Below are positions 17,755-25,343 of a stretch of 43,512 nt of DNA, piece after piece. Positions within the stretch are counted from its first letter, which is position 1, and each line of letters begins with the position of its first letter. The notes below the pieces were generated by a model. It searched no databases and was not told the DNA's origin. It was given only the letters and a program-made list of their open reading frames with translations. The position numbers and the translations under genes are program-made. The stretch spans positions 1-43,512 of the forward strand of contig CADECW010000062.1 in assembly GCA_902825855.1 (NCBI GenBank), read 5' to 3'. Source of the stretch: an uncultured Rhodospirillales bacterium (GTDB lineage Bacteria > Pseudomonadota > Alphaproteobacteria > Reyranellales > Reyranellaceae).

Positions 17755-18876
17755 ATGGGCCGCAAGTACGACGTCATCGATGCCGATGGGCATGTGCTGG
17801 AGCCGTTCACCTTGTGGGACGACTACCTGGATCCGCAGTATCGCGAGCGTGCGCCGAAACTCGTGAAGGACAAGAACGGCAGGGAGCGCCTGCTGCTCGA
17901 AGACAAGATGCTTGGCAGTCGCGCGGGCTTCGGCGGCATCGGCGGCGTGGGCGCCCGACAGGGCGTCGTCGCCGCCGACGCTATGGAATACAAGGACGGC
18001 CGCAAGGGCGGCTTCGATCCGCACGCGCGCATCCCCGACATGGACCTCGACGGCATCGACGCTGCCTTCCTCTATCCCAGCCTCGGCCTGTTCGCCGGCG
18101 CCGTCAGCGATCCCGCCTTCGCCGCCGCGATGTGCCGCGCCTACAACCGCTGGCTTGCCGACTACTGCAAGCCTTACCCCGACCGACTGTTCGGTATCGC
18201 TATGCTGCCGATGCAGTCGATCGATGCGGCGATCCAGGAGATGCGTTTCGCCCGCAAGGAACTCGGCTTCCGCGGCGGCTTCCTCAGACCCAACCCCTAC
18301 AACGACCGCAAGCTGCACGATGCAGAATACGAGCCGTTCTGGACGGCGGCCGAAGAGCTCGACTTCAGCATCGGCATCCACGAGGGCGGCAACAGCGGAA
18401 TGCCTACCGTCGGCATCGATCGTTTCGACGGCCGTGGCGCGCAGCACATCATCTCCCACACTATGGAGATGATGCTGGCGGCAATGAGCTTCATCTGGGG
18501 CGGCGTTTGCGAGCGGCATCCCAAGCTGCGCGTCGGCTTCCTCGAGTCGGGCGGCGGCTGGATCGCACCCTGGCTCGACCGCATGGACCGCCACTTCGAC
18601 GACAAGGGTTTCAACGATTCCGGCCTCAGCATGCGGCCGAGCGACATCTTCCGGCGCAACTGCTGGATCTCGTTCGAGCCGGTCGAAGGGTCGATCGGCG
18701 CGCTGGCCGAGTATATCGGCCCGCACAAGATCCTATGGGCGACCGACTATCCCCATCGCGACGGGTTCTTCCCGGGGGCGCCGGAGATGCTGAAGGAGCG
18801 GATGAAGGGTCTGTCGCCCGAGGCCCAGCGCAAGATCATGGCCGGCGGTGCCATGGGCTTCTACGGCCTGCACTGA
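17755..18876 (+). CDS. Amidohydrolase, ACMSD-like metal-dependent TIM barrel
   Basis: A 373-residue amidohydrolase-superfamily protein of the aminocarboxymuconate-semialdehyde decarboxylase-like (amidohydro_2) group. The N-terminus IDADGHVLEP (residues 8-17) holds the metal-binding D/H positions, a variant of the usual D-x-H-x-H. GIHEGG near 216 gives the barrel His, and ILWATDYPHRDG near 330 contains the conserved metal Asp. Such enzymes perform non-oxidative decarboxylation or hydrolysis. The start ATG has GGAGG at 17746-17750 and the domain begins immediately. It is convergent with a second amidohydrolase of the same superfamily. Confidence 0.9.
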   Translation: MGRKYDVIDADGHVLEPFTLWDDYLDPQYRERAPKLVKDKNGRERLLLEDKMLGSRAGFGGIGGVGARQGVVAADAMEYKDGRKGGFDPHARIPDMDLDGIDAAFLYPSLGLFAGAVSDPAFAAAMCRAYNRWLADYCKPYPDRLFGIAMLPMQSIDAAIQEMRFARKELGFRGGFLRPNPYNDRKLHDAEYEPFWTAAEELDFSIGIHEGGNSGMPTVGIDRFDGRGAQHIISHTMEMMLAAMSFIWGGVCERHPKLRVGFLESGGGWIAPWLDRMDRHFDDKGFNDSGLSMRPSDIFRRNCWISFEPVEGSIGALAEYIGPHKILWATDYPHRDGFFPGAPEMLKERMKGLSPEAQRKIMAGGAMGFYGLH

Positions 18877-18890
18877 GCCGTCTCGAGGGA

Positions 18891-18913
18891 GAGCGGACCT
18901 CCGGTCCGTGCTC
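18891..18913. terminator. Hairpin between convergent amidohydrolase genes (possible terminator)
   Basis: CGGACC (18894-18899) and GGTCCG (18903-18908) form a perfect stem with a 3-base loop, and the flanking GAG/CTC can extend it past a 2-base bulge. It sits in the 41-base gap between two convergent genes. No T tract follows on either strand, so termination activity is uncertain. Confidence 0.3.
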
Positions 18914-18917
18914 CTGG

Positions 18918-20009
18918 TTACTTGATACCCAGCAGCTTTGCCGCCGTGCCGCCCAGTATGGCGATTCGCTGCTCGTCGCTGAGGCCGGGCGTGCCCAGCA
19001 CGAGGTCGACTTCGGTGCTGGTCCACGGGAACGGATAGTCGGTGCCGATCATGATCTGGCCGGGCCCGGTTTCAGCGATCAGGTGGCGCAGCGCTTCAGG
19101 CGTGAACACGATGGTATCGAAGAAGAGCTGGCCGTCCTTGAGGTAGGCGGTCGGCTGCTTCTTCGGCAACGGGCCGACGCGGTTGGGGAAGCATCGGATC
19201 ACCGCGTCCGACCGGTTGGCGTAGGACGGCAGGAACCCGCCTCCATGAGCAGCGCAGATCTTCAGCCCGGGGAAGCGATCGAGCGTGCCCTCGAAAATCA
19301 GGTGCGACAGCGCGATCGTCGTCTCCAGCGGATTGCCGATGGTGTTGGTCAGAAGACCGCTGCCGCCCAGCCGGCCGCTGGGTTCGAGCTCGCGCGTACC
19401 GAGCGGATGCATGAAGACCAGCACGCCCAGTTCCTCGCACTTGGCCCAGAACGGATGAAAGCGTGGATTGGCCAGTTCCTCACCGGCGACGCTGCCGCCG
19501 ACGCCAACGCCACGGAAACCCAGCTTCTTGACGGCGTGCTCCACCTGCTCGGCCGCAAGTTCGGGGTGCTGCAAGGCGGCCGTCGCAAAGGCGACGAACC
19601 GGTCGGGGTTGGCGGTGCAGAACTCCACCAGCGTTTCGTTCTGGATCCGGATCAGCTCGGCGGCGACGTCGCGTTCGGCCCGGTACCAGTATGGATTGAT
19701 GCTGAGCGCCTCGACGTCGATGCCCTGCGCATCCATGGCCGCGATGCGCTGGCTGGTGTCGTCCATCAGGAGACCGGGCGCCTCGAGCGGGTGCTTGATC
19801 AAGGCCATCGCCTTGGGCACGCAACAATGGGCGTGCACGTCGATGGTCTTGACGCGCTTGCCGTTGACAACGACCTCGCGGCGACGGGGATGACCATGGC
19901 CGTGCGCGTGGGCCGGCGGACTGAGGCCCGCCGCCGCGTGCAGTTCGCAGCCGGTGAAGACGATTGGATTCGCCGGCGCGCTCGGCACCACATTCCCGCC
20001 CAAGGACAT
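18918..20009 (-). CDS. Amidohydrolase, ACMSD-like, with His-rich N-terminal segment
   Basis: A 363-residue protein of the same amidohydro_2/ACMSD group. IDVHAHC near residue 56 is the canonical D-x-H-x-H metal motif; LVFMHPLG near 193 and IMIGTDYPFPWTS near 310 supply the barrel His and Asp. The first 50 residues are extra and include PPAHAHGHGHPRRR, a run of alternating histidines that could bind metal or be a disordered linker. GGGAG lies upstream of the ATG. The start is divergent from the nitrile hydratase operon with a 103-base shared region, so common control is possible. A true ACMSD role in tryptophan or picolinate breakdown is not supported by neighbours. Confidence 0.9.
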   Translation of the reverse strand: MSLGGNVVPSAPANPIVFTGCELHAAAGLSPPAHAHGHGHPRRREVVVNGKRVKTIDVHAHCCVPKAMALIKHPLEAPGLLMDDTSQRIAAMDAQGIDVEALSINPYWYRAERDVAAELIRIQNETLVEFCTANPDRFVAFATAALQHPELAAEQVEHAVKKLGFRGVGVGGSVAGEELANPRFHPFWAKCEELGVLVFMHPLGTRELEPSGRLGGSGLLTNTIGNPLETTIALSHLIFEGTLDRFPGLKICAAHGGGFLPSYANRSDAVIRCFPNRVGPLPKKQPTAYLKDGQLFFDTIVFTPEALRHLIAETGPGQIMIGTDYPFPWTSTEVDLVLGTPGLSDEQRIAILGGTAAKLLGIK

Positions 20010-20051
20010 TTTCGTCTCCCTCTTCTTCGTGGGCCGGGAGCCTACAATGCC

Positions 20052-20079
20052 TTGATCCTTGAGTCGCCTCCGCTACGAT
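20052..20079 (+). promoter_or_regulatory. Candidate sigma-70-like promoter for the nitrile hydratase operon
   Basis: TTGATC at 20052-20057 and TACGAT at 20074-20079 are spaced by 16 bases, each matching four of six consensus positions, about 34 bases before the nthA start codon. This is the best pair I could see in the 103-base region shared with the divergent amidohydrolase. It is a visual match only. Confidence 0.28.
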
Positions 20080-20112
20080 GACATCCCCTGTGTAACCGAG
20101 AGGCCTTATGCG

Positions 20113-20745
20113 ATGGCCGACCATGACCATGACCACGCCCACGAACACGGTTCGGAATTGTCCGAGACCCAGCTGCGTGTGCGCGCGCTCGAAACCATCC
20201 TGACCGAGAAAGGCTATATCGATCCCGCGGCGCTCGACGCCATCGTGGAGGCCTACGAAACCAAGATCGGCCCGCGCAACGGCGCCCTCGTCGTCGCCAA
20301 GGCGTGGACCGATCCCGCCTTCAAGCAGGCGCTCCTGAAGGACGCCACGGCGGCGGTCGGCACGCTGGGCCACGTCAGCCCGGTCGGCGACCATCTTGTA
20401 GCGGTCGAGAACACACCGCAGCGCCACAACATGATCGTCTGCACCTTGTGCTCCTGCTACCCGTGGGAAGTGCTGGGCCTGCCGCCGATCTGGTACAAGT
20501 CCGCCCCCTACCGCTCGCGCGCGGTCAAGGACCCGCGCGGCGTGCTCACCGACTTCGGCGTCAAGCTTGCCAAGGAAACCGAGATTCGCGTGTGGGATTC
20601 GACTGCGGAGACACGCTTCATCGTGCTGCCCATGCGTCCCGCCGGCACCGACGGGTGGAGCGAAGAGCGTCTCGCCGATCTGGTGACGCGAGATTCGATG
20701 ATCGGCACCGGGCTCGCCCTCGCACCGCGGGAGGTCGCCAAATGA
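20113..20745 (+). CDS. nthA: Nitrile hydratase alpha subunit, cobalt type
   Basis: The 210-residue alpha subunit of nitrile hydratase, which converts nitriles to amides as an alpha-beta complex. The metal site VCTLCSCY is at residues 109-116: Cys110, Cys113, Ser114 and Cys115 are the ligands, with Cys113 and Cys115 expected to be oxidised. Thr in the second position and Tyr after the last Cys are the pattern of Co(III) enzymes (iron enzymes have CSLCSCT). The N-terminus is His-rich ([13 protein letters not shown]), which might help capture metal. The ATG at 20113 is chosen because the family N-terminus begins there; the ribosome site is weak. The stop overlaps the beta-subunit ATG. Confidence 0.96.
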   Translation: MADHDHDHAHEHGSELSETQLRVRALETILTEKGYIDPAALDAIVEAYETKIGPRNGALVVAKAWTDPAFKQALLKDATAAVGTLGHVSPVGDHLVAVENTPQRHNMIVCTLCSCYPWEVLGLPPIWYKSAPYRSRAVKDPRGVLTDFGVKLAKETEIRVWDSTAETRFIVLPMRPAGTDGWSEERLADLVTRDSMIGTGLALAPREVAK

Positions 20746-21398
20746 ACGGCGTGCACGACATGGGCGGCATGGACGGCTTCGGCAAGGTCGAGGCCGAGAA
20801 GAACGAACCGCCGTTCCACGAAAAGTGGGAAGGCCGCGTGATGGCCATGCAACGGTCGATGGGTTATGCCGGCGCCTGGCACATCGACGACGGTCGCTAT
20901 GCCCAGGAAACCCTGCCGCCGAGGACCTACCTCGCCGCGTCCTACTACTGGCGTTGGGCGCTTGGGATGGAGAAGAACCTGGTGGAGCGCGGGTTCGTCA
21001 CCGAAGAAGAATTCAAGGCCGGACGCTCACTGGCGCCGGGCAAGAAACTGCCGCGCCGGTTGACGAAGGATGTCGTCGATGCCGGCATGACGCGCATGTC
21101 CTTCTTCCGCCAGCAGCAGGGCCCTGCCCGCTTCAAGCCGGGTGATCGCGTGCGCACCGTAAACATCAATCCCCTGACGCATACCCGCCTGCCGCGCTAC
21201 GCGCGCGACAAGGTGGGCGTCGTCGAACTGATCCACGGCTGTCACGCCTATCCGGATGCGGTCGCCAGCGGGCGTGGCGACGATCCGCAGTGGCTCTACA
21301 CGGTCGTGTTCGAGGGCCGCGAGATCTGGGGCCCGGATACGGATCCCACGCTCACCATCTCGATTGACGCCTTCGAGCCCTATCTCGAACCGGCATGA
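20742..21398 (+). CDS. nthB: Nitrile hydratase beta subunit
   Basis: The 218-residue beta subunit, recognised by [14 protein letters not shown] at the N-terminus, which is the signature of this family, and by the C-terminal SH3-like barrel ([14 protein letters not shown] near 130, then [17 protein letters not shown] and [21 protein letters not shown]). It completes the active site and substrate channel with the alpha subunit. GGGAGGTCGCC precedes the ATG, which overlaps the alpha stop codon as ATGA. The same ATGA overlap links it to the accessory gene, so all three are translationally coupled. Length is typical for the family. Confidence 0.96.
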   Translation: MNGVHDMGGMDGFGKVEAEKNEPPFHEKWEGRVMAMQRSMGYAGAWHIDDGRYAQETLPPRTYLAASYYWRWALGMEKNLVERGFVTEEEFKAGRSLAPGKKLPRRLTKDVVDAGMTRMSFFRQQQGPARFKPGDRVRTVNINPLTHTRLPRYARDKVGVVELIHGCHAYPDAVASGRGDDPQWLYTVVFEGREIWGPDTDPTLTISIDAFEPYLEPA

Positions 21399-21763
21399 CG
21401 GATCATCCGACCATCCCCGTTCCCGGCATACCCTGCGACGCGGAAGGGCCGGTATTCCGCGAACCATGGGAGGCGCAGGCCTTCGCCATGGCGCTGGCCT
21501 TGCATCAGCGCGGCCTGTTCACCTGGCCGGAATGGGCTGCCACGCTCGGCGATGAGATCAAGCGGGCGCAGGCGGCGGGCGACCCCGACACGGGAAGCAC
21601 CTACTACTCGCATTGGCTCGCCGCCCTGGAACGGCTGGTCACCGAGAAGGGCGTCGCCGACGCCGCACTATTGGCGCGCTACCACGACGCCTGGGACCAC
21701 GCCGCCGACCGCACTCGGCACGGCGACCCGATCGAACTCAGGCCGGAGGATTTCCGGTCGTAG
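21395..21763 (+). CDS. Nitrile hydratase accessory protein (P14K/NhlE-like cobalt activator)
   Basis: A 122-residue protein of the nitrile hydratase accessory family. PVFREPWEAQAFAMALALHQRGLFTWPEWAATLG and TYYSHWLAALERLV are typical of the helical N-terminal region of the beta subunit, from which these activators derive. In cobalt enzymes such a protein forms a complex with the alpha subunit and mediates metal insertion by subunit swapping (established for P14K/NhlE homologues). Its presence agrees with the cobalt-type motif in nthA. It overlaps nthB by four bases and ends 39 bases before the stop of a convergent HD-domain gene. Confidence 0.93.
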   Translation: MTDHPTIPVPGIPCDAEGPVFREPWEAQAFAMALALHQRGLFTWPEWAATLGDEIKRAQAAGDPDTGSTYYSHWLAALERLVTEKGVADAALLARYHDAWDHAADRTRHGDPIELRPEDFRS

Positions 21764-21802
21764 TCCGTGCGGAAGCGCAGATCAAAAGTCCGCGTCGCAG
21801 TC

Positions 21803-22564
21803 CTACAGATATTTCGCCGGCCTGATCATCGCACGCCACATGTGGGCGACCGGGCTGTTGTCGAAGCCCAGCCCCTGCTCGGGCTGGCGGAAGTTGCGGC
21901 CGATGATGTCGGCGAACTCTTCCAGCTCGACATGCACGTTGGGATCGAACGAGTAGATGTCGTGCACCGTGATCATGCGGCCCGACATGTACCACTTGTG
22001 GTTCCGCATGCGCTTGTAGTCCTCCTCCACGTAGGGATCGGGACGATAGTCGGCGCCGAACAACGTGACGTAGGATTGCGGATATTCGTAGCCGACCGAT
22101 TCGTCGGCGTAGAAGCGCAGCACCTGGTGTGCACGGATCGCCCACGTCACTTCCTCGTCGACATAGGGCTCGACCAGCTGAGCGCCCCAGTAGCCATGAT
22201 CGCCGCGGATGAAGCCGGTGCCGGCGATGTCGTGCAGCAGACAGGCCAGCACCATCTTCTCCGGCAAGCCGCCCTTCACCGCATGGCGGGCACTTTGCAG
22301 CAGGTGCATCGACGGCCCGAACCGCAGCTTGAAGAAGTCGATCAACGTGGGCTTCTCCGGCATCGCCGGCAGGCGCGGATCGTCGCCCATCAGGACGCGC
22401 AACTTCGGATTGGCCTTGATCATGGCGCCGGCGTTGGGCGGCGGGCTCATGTCGCCTTCGGCCATCATGTGCAGGCGCGATTTGACGACGATGTAGTCGA
22501 GCTCGGCCGCCATCTCGGCTTCCAGGGCGTCGGCGCGCTGCGCGGCACTCATGCTTGCGTTCAT
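21803..22564 (-). CDS. HD-domain protein, PhnZ-like candidate mixed-valent diiron oxygenase
   Basis: A 253-residue soluble HD-superfamily protein. The metal set reads His87 (SMHLLQ), His111-Asp112 (LLHDIAG), His123 (GDHGYWG), His146 (IRAHQVLRFYAD) and a final Asp at 202 or 207 (HDIYSFD). Extra histidines between the HD pair and the last Asp, and an R-x-H-x-x-x-R-F-Y segment like the LHV-x-AKRYL block of PhnZ relatives, distinguish it from plain phosphohydrolases. The His87 to His111 interval of 24 equals that of PhnZ as I recall it. It could thus oxidise a C-H bond rather than hydrolyse a phosphate; this is inference. ATG at 22564 has GGAGGAG eight bases upstream. It converges on the nitrile hydratase operon. 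Confidence 0.75.
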   Translation of the reverse strand: MNASMSAAQRADALEAEMAAELDYIVVKSRLHMMAEGDMSPPPNAGAMIKANPKLRVLMGDDPRLPAMPEKPTLIDFFKLRFGPSMHLLQSARHAVKGGLPEKMVLACLLHDIAGTGFIRGDHGYWGAQLVEPYVDEEVTWAIRAHQVLRFYADESVGYEYPQSYVTLFGADYRPDPYVEEDYKRMRNHKWYMSGRMITVHDIYSFDPNVHVELEEFADIIGRNFRQPEQGLGFDNSPVAHMWRAMIRPAKYL

Positions 22565-22752
22565 GGCACGTCTCCTCCGGCGTTTCGGCGAGCCTAAATC
22601 ACAATCCGCCCGGCTTCCAGCAGGACGGATCGTGCCCATGGAGGAGGTGCCCGGGGCAGTTGGACGATGCCGCTTCGCGGCACCGTCCAATCGGAAGCCG
22701 CGCAGGCACGTGTTACGGTACCCATCCTGTCGCATAGCCCGTGGAAGATCGC

Positions 22753-23817
22753 ATGCCCGCCTCCTACGAAACGCATCGCCGCCAGCTCGAGCTGATCCTG
22801 AACGCCTGGGGCATGGCACCGCCGGCCGCCGCCAGCACCGCCGAGATCATGAGCTGGGCCGACCTGCACGGCATCGACACGCACGGCATCTCCATGGTGC
22901 CGGTCTATGACGAGCGCCGGCGCGGCGGAAAGATCGACATGAAGGTCGAACCGGTCGTTTCGCGGGAAACACCGGTATCGGCGCTGGTCGACGGCCGCGG
23001 CGGCCTCGGTCACGCCAACGCCCGGCGAGCGATGGATCTTGCCATCGCAAAGGCCACGACCTCGGGCATCGGCGTAGCCGTGGTGCGCAACTCGGCGCAT
23101 TTCGGCGCCTGCGGCTTCTATGCCCTGATGGCGGTCGAGGCCGGCCTGATCGGGATGGTCGCGACATCGGCGAGCGGCATCCAGGTCGCACCGACTTTCG
23201 GCGCACAGGCGAGGCTCGGCACCGATCCGATAGCCTTCGGTGCGCCGGGCCGGCCGGGCGAGCCGTTTCTGCTGGACATGGCGACCACCACCGTGGCCGC
23301 CGGAAAGATCCGCAACAAGGCCAACGAGAACCTGCCGACGCCGCCAGGCTGGCTGGTCACTGCCGAAGGCAAACCCAGCACCGACCCGCGCGAGGTGAGC
23401 AAGGGCGGTTTCATGACGCCGCTCGGTGGCACGCCGGAAGGCAGCAGCCACAAAGGCTACGGCCTGTCCTCGATGGTGAACATCCTGTCGTCGGCGCTGT
23501 CAGGCGCTACGATGATCACCGACCCGATGCACACCAAGAAGCCGGGCACACAGGACATCGGCCACTTCATGCTGGCGCTCGATCCGGGCATCTTCCGAGA
23601 TGCGAAGGAATTCCGCGACGACGTCGCCGCGTTCTGCGACTCGCTGCGTGCCACCAAGCCGGTCGACCCTGATCGGCCCGTGATGGTGGCGGGCGAACCG
23701 GAACGGCGCATCGCCGCCCAGCGGCTCAAGACCGGCATTCCCGTCGGACCCGGCCTGCTCGCCAAAGTGCGCGACGTCGCGCTCGCCTCGGGCGCGCCGT
23801 GGATCATGACGAACTGA
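22753..23817 (+). CDS. Ldh2-family malate/L-lactate/ureidoglycolate dehydrogenase-like oxidoreductase
   Basis: A 354-residue NAD(P)-dependent 2-hydroxyacid dehydrogenase of the Ldh2 family, whose fold differs from classical malate dehydrogenases. Conserved blocks are ADLHGIDTHGISMVP near 35 (with the catalytic His), DGRGGLGH near 80, VVRNSAHFGACGFY near 110 (second catalytic His), GTDPIAFGAP near 155, and SSHKGYGLSSMVNILSSALSG near 230. Family substrates include malate, sulfolactate, ureidoglycolate and 2,3-diketogulonate; the sequence does not decide. The ATG at 22753 is preferred over a GTG four codons upstream, as GGAAGA lies suitably upstream. The stop is 2 bases from the stop of the convergent MFS gene. 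Confidence 0.93.
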   Translation: MPASYETHRRQLELILNAWGMAPPAAASTAEIMSWADLHGIDTHGISMVPVYDERRRGGKIDMKVEPVVSRETPVSALVDGRGGLGHANARRAMDLAIAKATTSGIGVAVVRNSAHFGACGFYALMAVEAGLIGMVATSASGIQVAPTFGAQARLGTDPIAFGAPGRPGEPFLLDMATTTVAAGKIRNKANENLPTPPGWLVTAEGKPSTDPREVSKGGFMTPLGGTPEGSSHKGYGLSSMVNILSSALSGATMITDPMHTKKPGTQDIGHFMLALDPGIFRDAKEFRDDVAAFCDSLRATKPVDPDRPVMVAGEPERRIAAQRLKTGIPVGPGLLAKVRDVALASGAPWIMTN

Positions 23818-23819
23818 GT

Positions 23820-25343
23820 CTAGAGTTCGACTACCTGCGGGTCGCGCGCCTTTCGCGGGACGACTCTCATCAGCGACAGCGCGGCAGCGCCGACGCCAAG
23901 GATGCCGAGCATCAGGATCACGAGGCGGCTGGCTGAGACGAGCGTCGCGCTCGAGGCATCGACAGTGATGCCGTTCGAGCCGGGCGCGGCGGCGATGCCG
24001 AGCGCCAGTACGGTCGATGCGCCGGCGATCCCCGTGCTGATGCCGAGGTAACGCACCACGTTCAGCAGGCTTCCGGCCTCGCCGGTCAATTCGTCGGGGG
24101 CCGTCGCCATGATGGCGCTGCTGTTGGGCGAGATGAACAGTCCCTGCCCCGCGCCGAAGATCGCCAGCGCCAGCATGACCATCGGCAAGTTCACCGCCTT
24201 CCCGTCGAGGAAAGCGTAGAGAACCGCAAGGCCGGCGACACAAATCGCCATGCCCGACGCCGTCACCACGCGCGCCCCGAAGCGGTCGTAGAGCAAGCCG
24301 CCGACAGGTGCCAGCAGGCCAAGCAATACGGGCACGATCGAAAGTCTCAGGCCCGCGACAAGCGCGGAGTCCTGGTAGATGCGGACCAGCACGAAGGGAA
24401 TGAGGAAAAACACGCCGAACAGCGTGGCGTACGACAGGAAGTTCGCGAGGTTGCCGGTCAGGAAGGCCGGCTGGCGCAACAGCTTGAAGTCAATCAGCGG
24501 TGTCTTGGCCTTGTGCTCGACGCGGACGAACAGCGCCAGCAGAATCACCGCAGCCACGACGCAGGAGATGAAGGCGGGCGACGTCAAGCCCCAGGCATGG
24601 CCCTCGTTCAGAATCGCGACAAGCGCGGTAAGCGCCGGTGCGATCAGGAACGCGCCGTGCCAGTCGAAGCGTCCGGCTTCCTCGAGATGCCGCGTCTGCG
24701 GGAGCACGAACCAGCCGAGCAGCACGCCGAGGAGTCCGAACGGGACGTTGATCCAGAACGCCCAGTGCCAGCCCAGGGTGTCGAGCACCAGGCCGCCGAC
24801 TGCTGGCCCGACACCCAGCCCGATCGCCTGCGCCGCCGACTGCAGCCCGAGCGCGCTGCCGCGATGCTCAGCCCCCGCTGCCAGGACAACGATGGCGATG
24901 CTGTTGGCGGTGAGCAGCGCGGCGCCGATGCCCTGCACGATGCGGAAGGCGATCAAGCTCGGCAGGTCGGGCGCGAAGCCGCACAGGCCGGAGCCGATGA
25001 CGAAGATCAGAAAGGCAACGGTGTAGAGCAGCTTGCGGCCGATCATGTCGGCCAACCGGCCGAAGATCGGCATGAATGACGCCATCGTCAGGATGTAGGC
25101 CACGGCGACCCAGCTCACGGTGCTGAGCGGTGCATGGAAGTCGCGCTCGAGCCGGGGCAACAGCATCTGCGTCAGGCTGGCATCGACCTGGCCCATGAAG
25201 GCGCCGACGCACACCGTACCGACGACAGCCCAGCGATACCACGAAAGCCGGGCGACGGCTTGCAACGGCGGCGGCTCATGGCCTCTTAGCAGCGCTTCGC
25301 GCAGCGCGACGATCGATGCTGGGCCCGGCGCCGTGCCCCCCAT
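23820..25343 (-). CDS. MFS transporter, DHA2 (14-TM drug:H+ antiporter) family
   Basis: A 507-residue inner-membrane transporter. It begins with a cytoplasmic stretch (to about residue 33), then TM1 with GAFMGQVDASLTQMLLPRL, the DHA2 form of motif D1. FGRLADMIGRK near 85 is the MFS loop 2-3 motif, and FRIVQGIGAALLTANS near 113 is motif B with its Arg in TM4. Motif C, GPAVGGLVLDTLGWHWAFW, is near 165. The length and about 14 hydrophobic segments fit EmrB/QacA-type exporters. Its ATG at 25343 shares a base with the GMC gene stop (TGATG), so it ends a translationally coupled operon of an ATC hydrolase, a GMC oxidase and this exporter. The cargo may be a substrate or product of the GMC enzyme. 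Confidence 0.92.
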   Translation of the reverse strand: MGGTAPGPASIVALREALLRGHEPPPLQAVARLSWYRWAVVGTVCVGAFMGQVDASLTQMLLPRLERDFHAPLSTVSWVAVAYILTMASFMPIFGRLADMIGRKLLYTVAFLIFVIGSGLCGFAPDLPSLIAFRIVQGIGAALLTANSIAIVVLAAGAEHRGSALGLQSAAQAIGLGVGPAVGGLVLDTLGWHWAFWINVPFGLLGVLLGWFVLPQTRHLEEAGRFDWHGAFLIAPALTALVAILNEGHAWGLTSPAFISCVVAAVILLALFVRVEHKAKTPLIDFKLLRQPAFLTGNLANFLSYATLFGVFFLIPFVLVRIYQDSALVAGLRLSIVPVLLGLLAPVGGLLYDRFGARVVTASGMAICVAGLAVLYAFLDGKAVNLPMVMLALAIFGAGQGLFISPNSSAIMATAPDELTGEAGSLLNVVRYLGISTGIAGASTVLALGIAAAPGSNGITVDASSATLVSASRLVILMLGILGVGAAALSLMRVVPRKARDPQVVEL

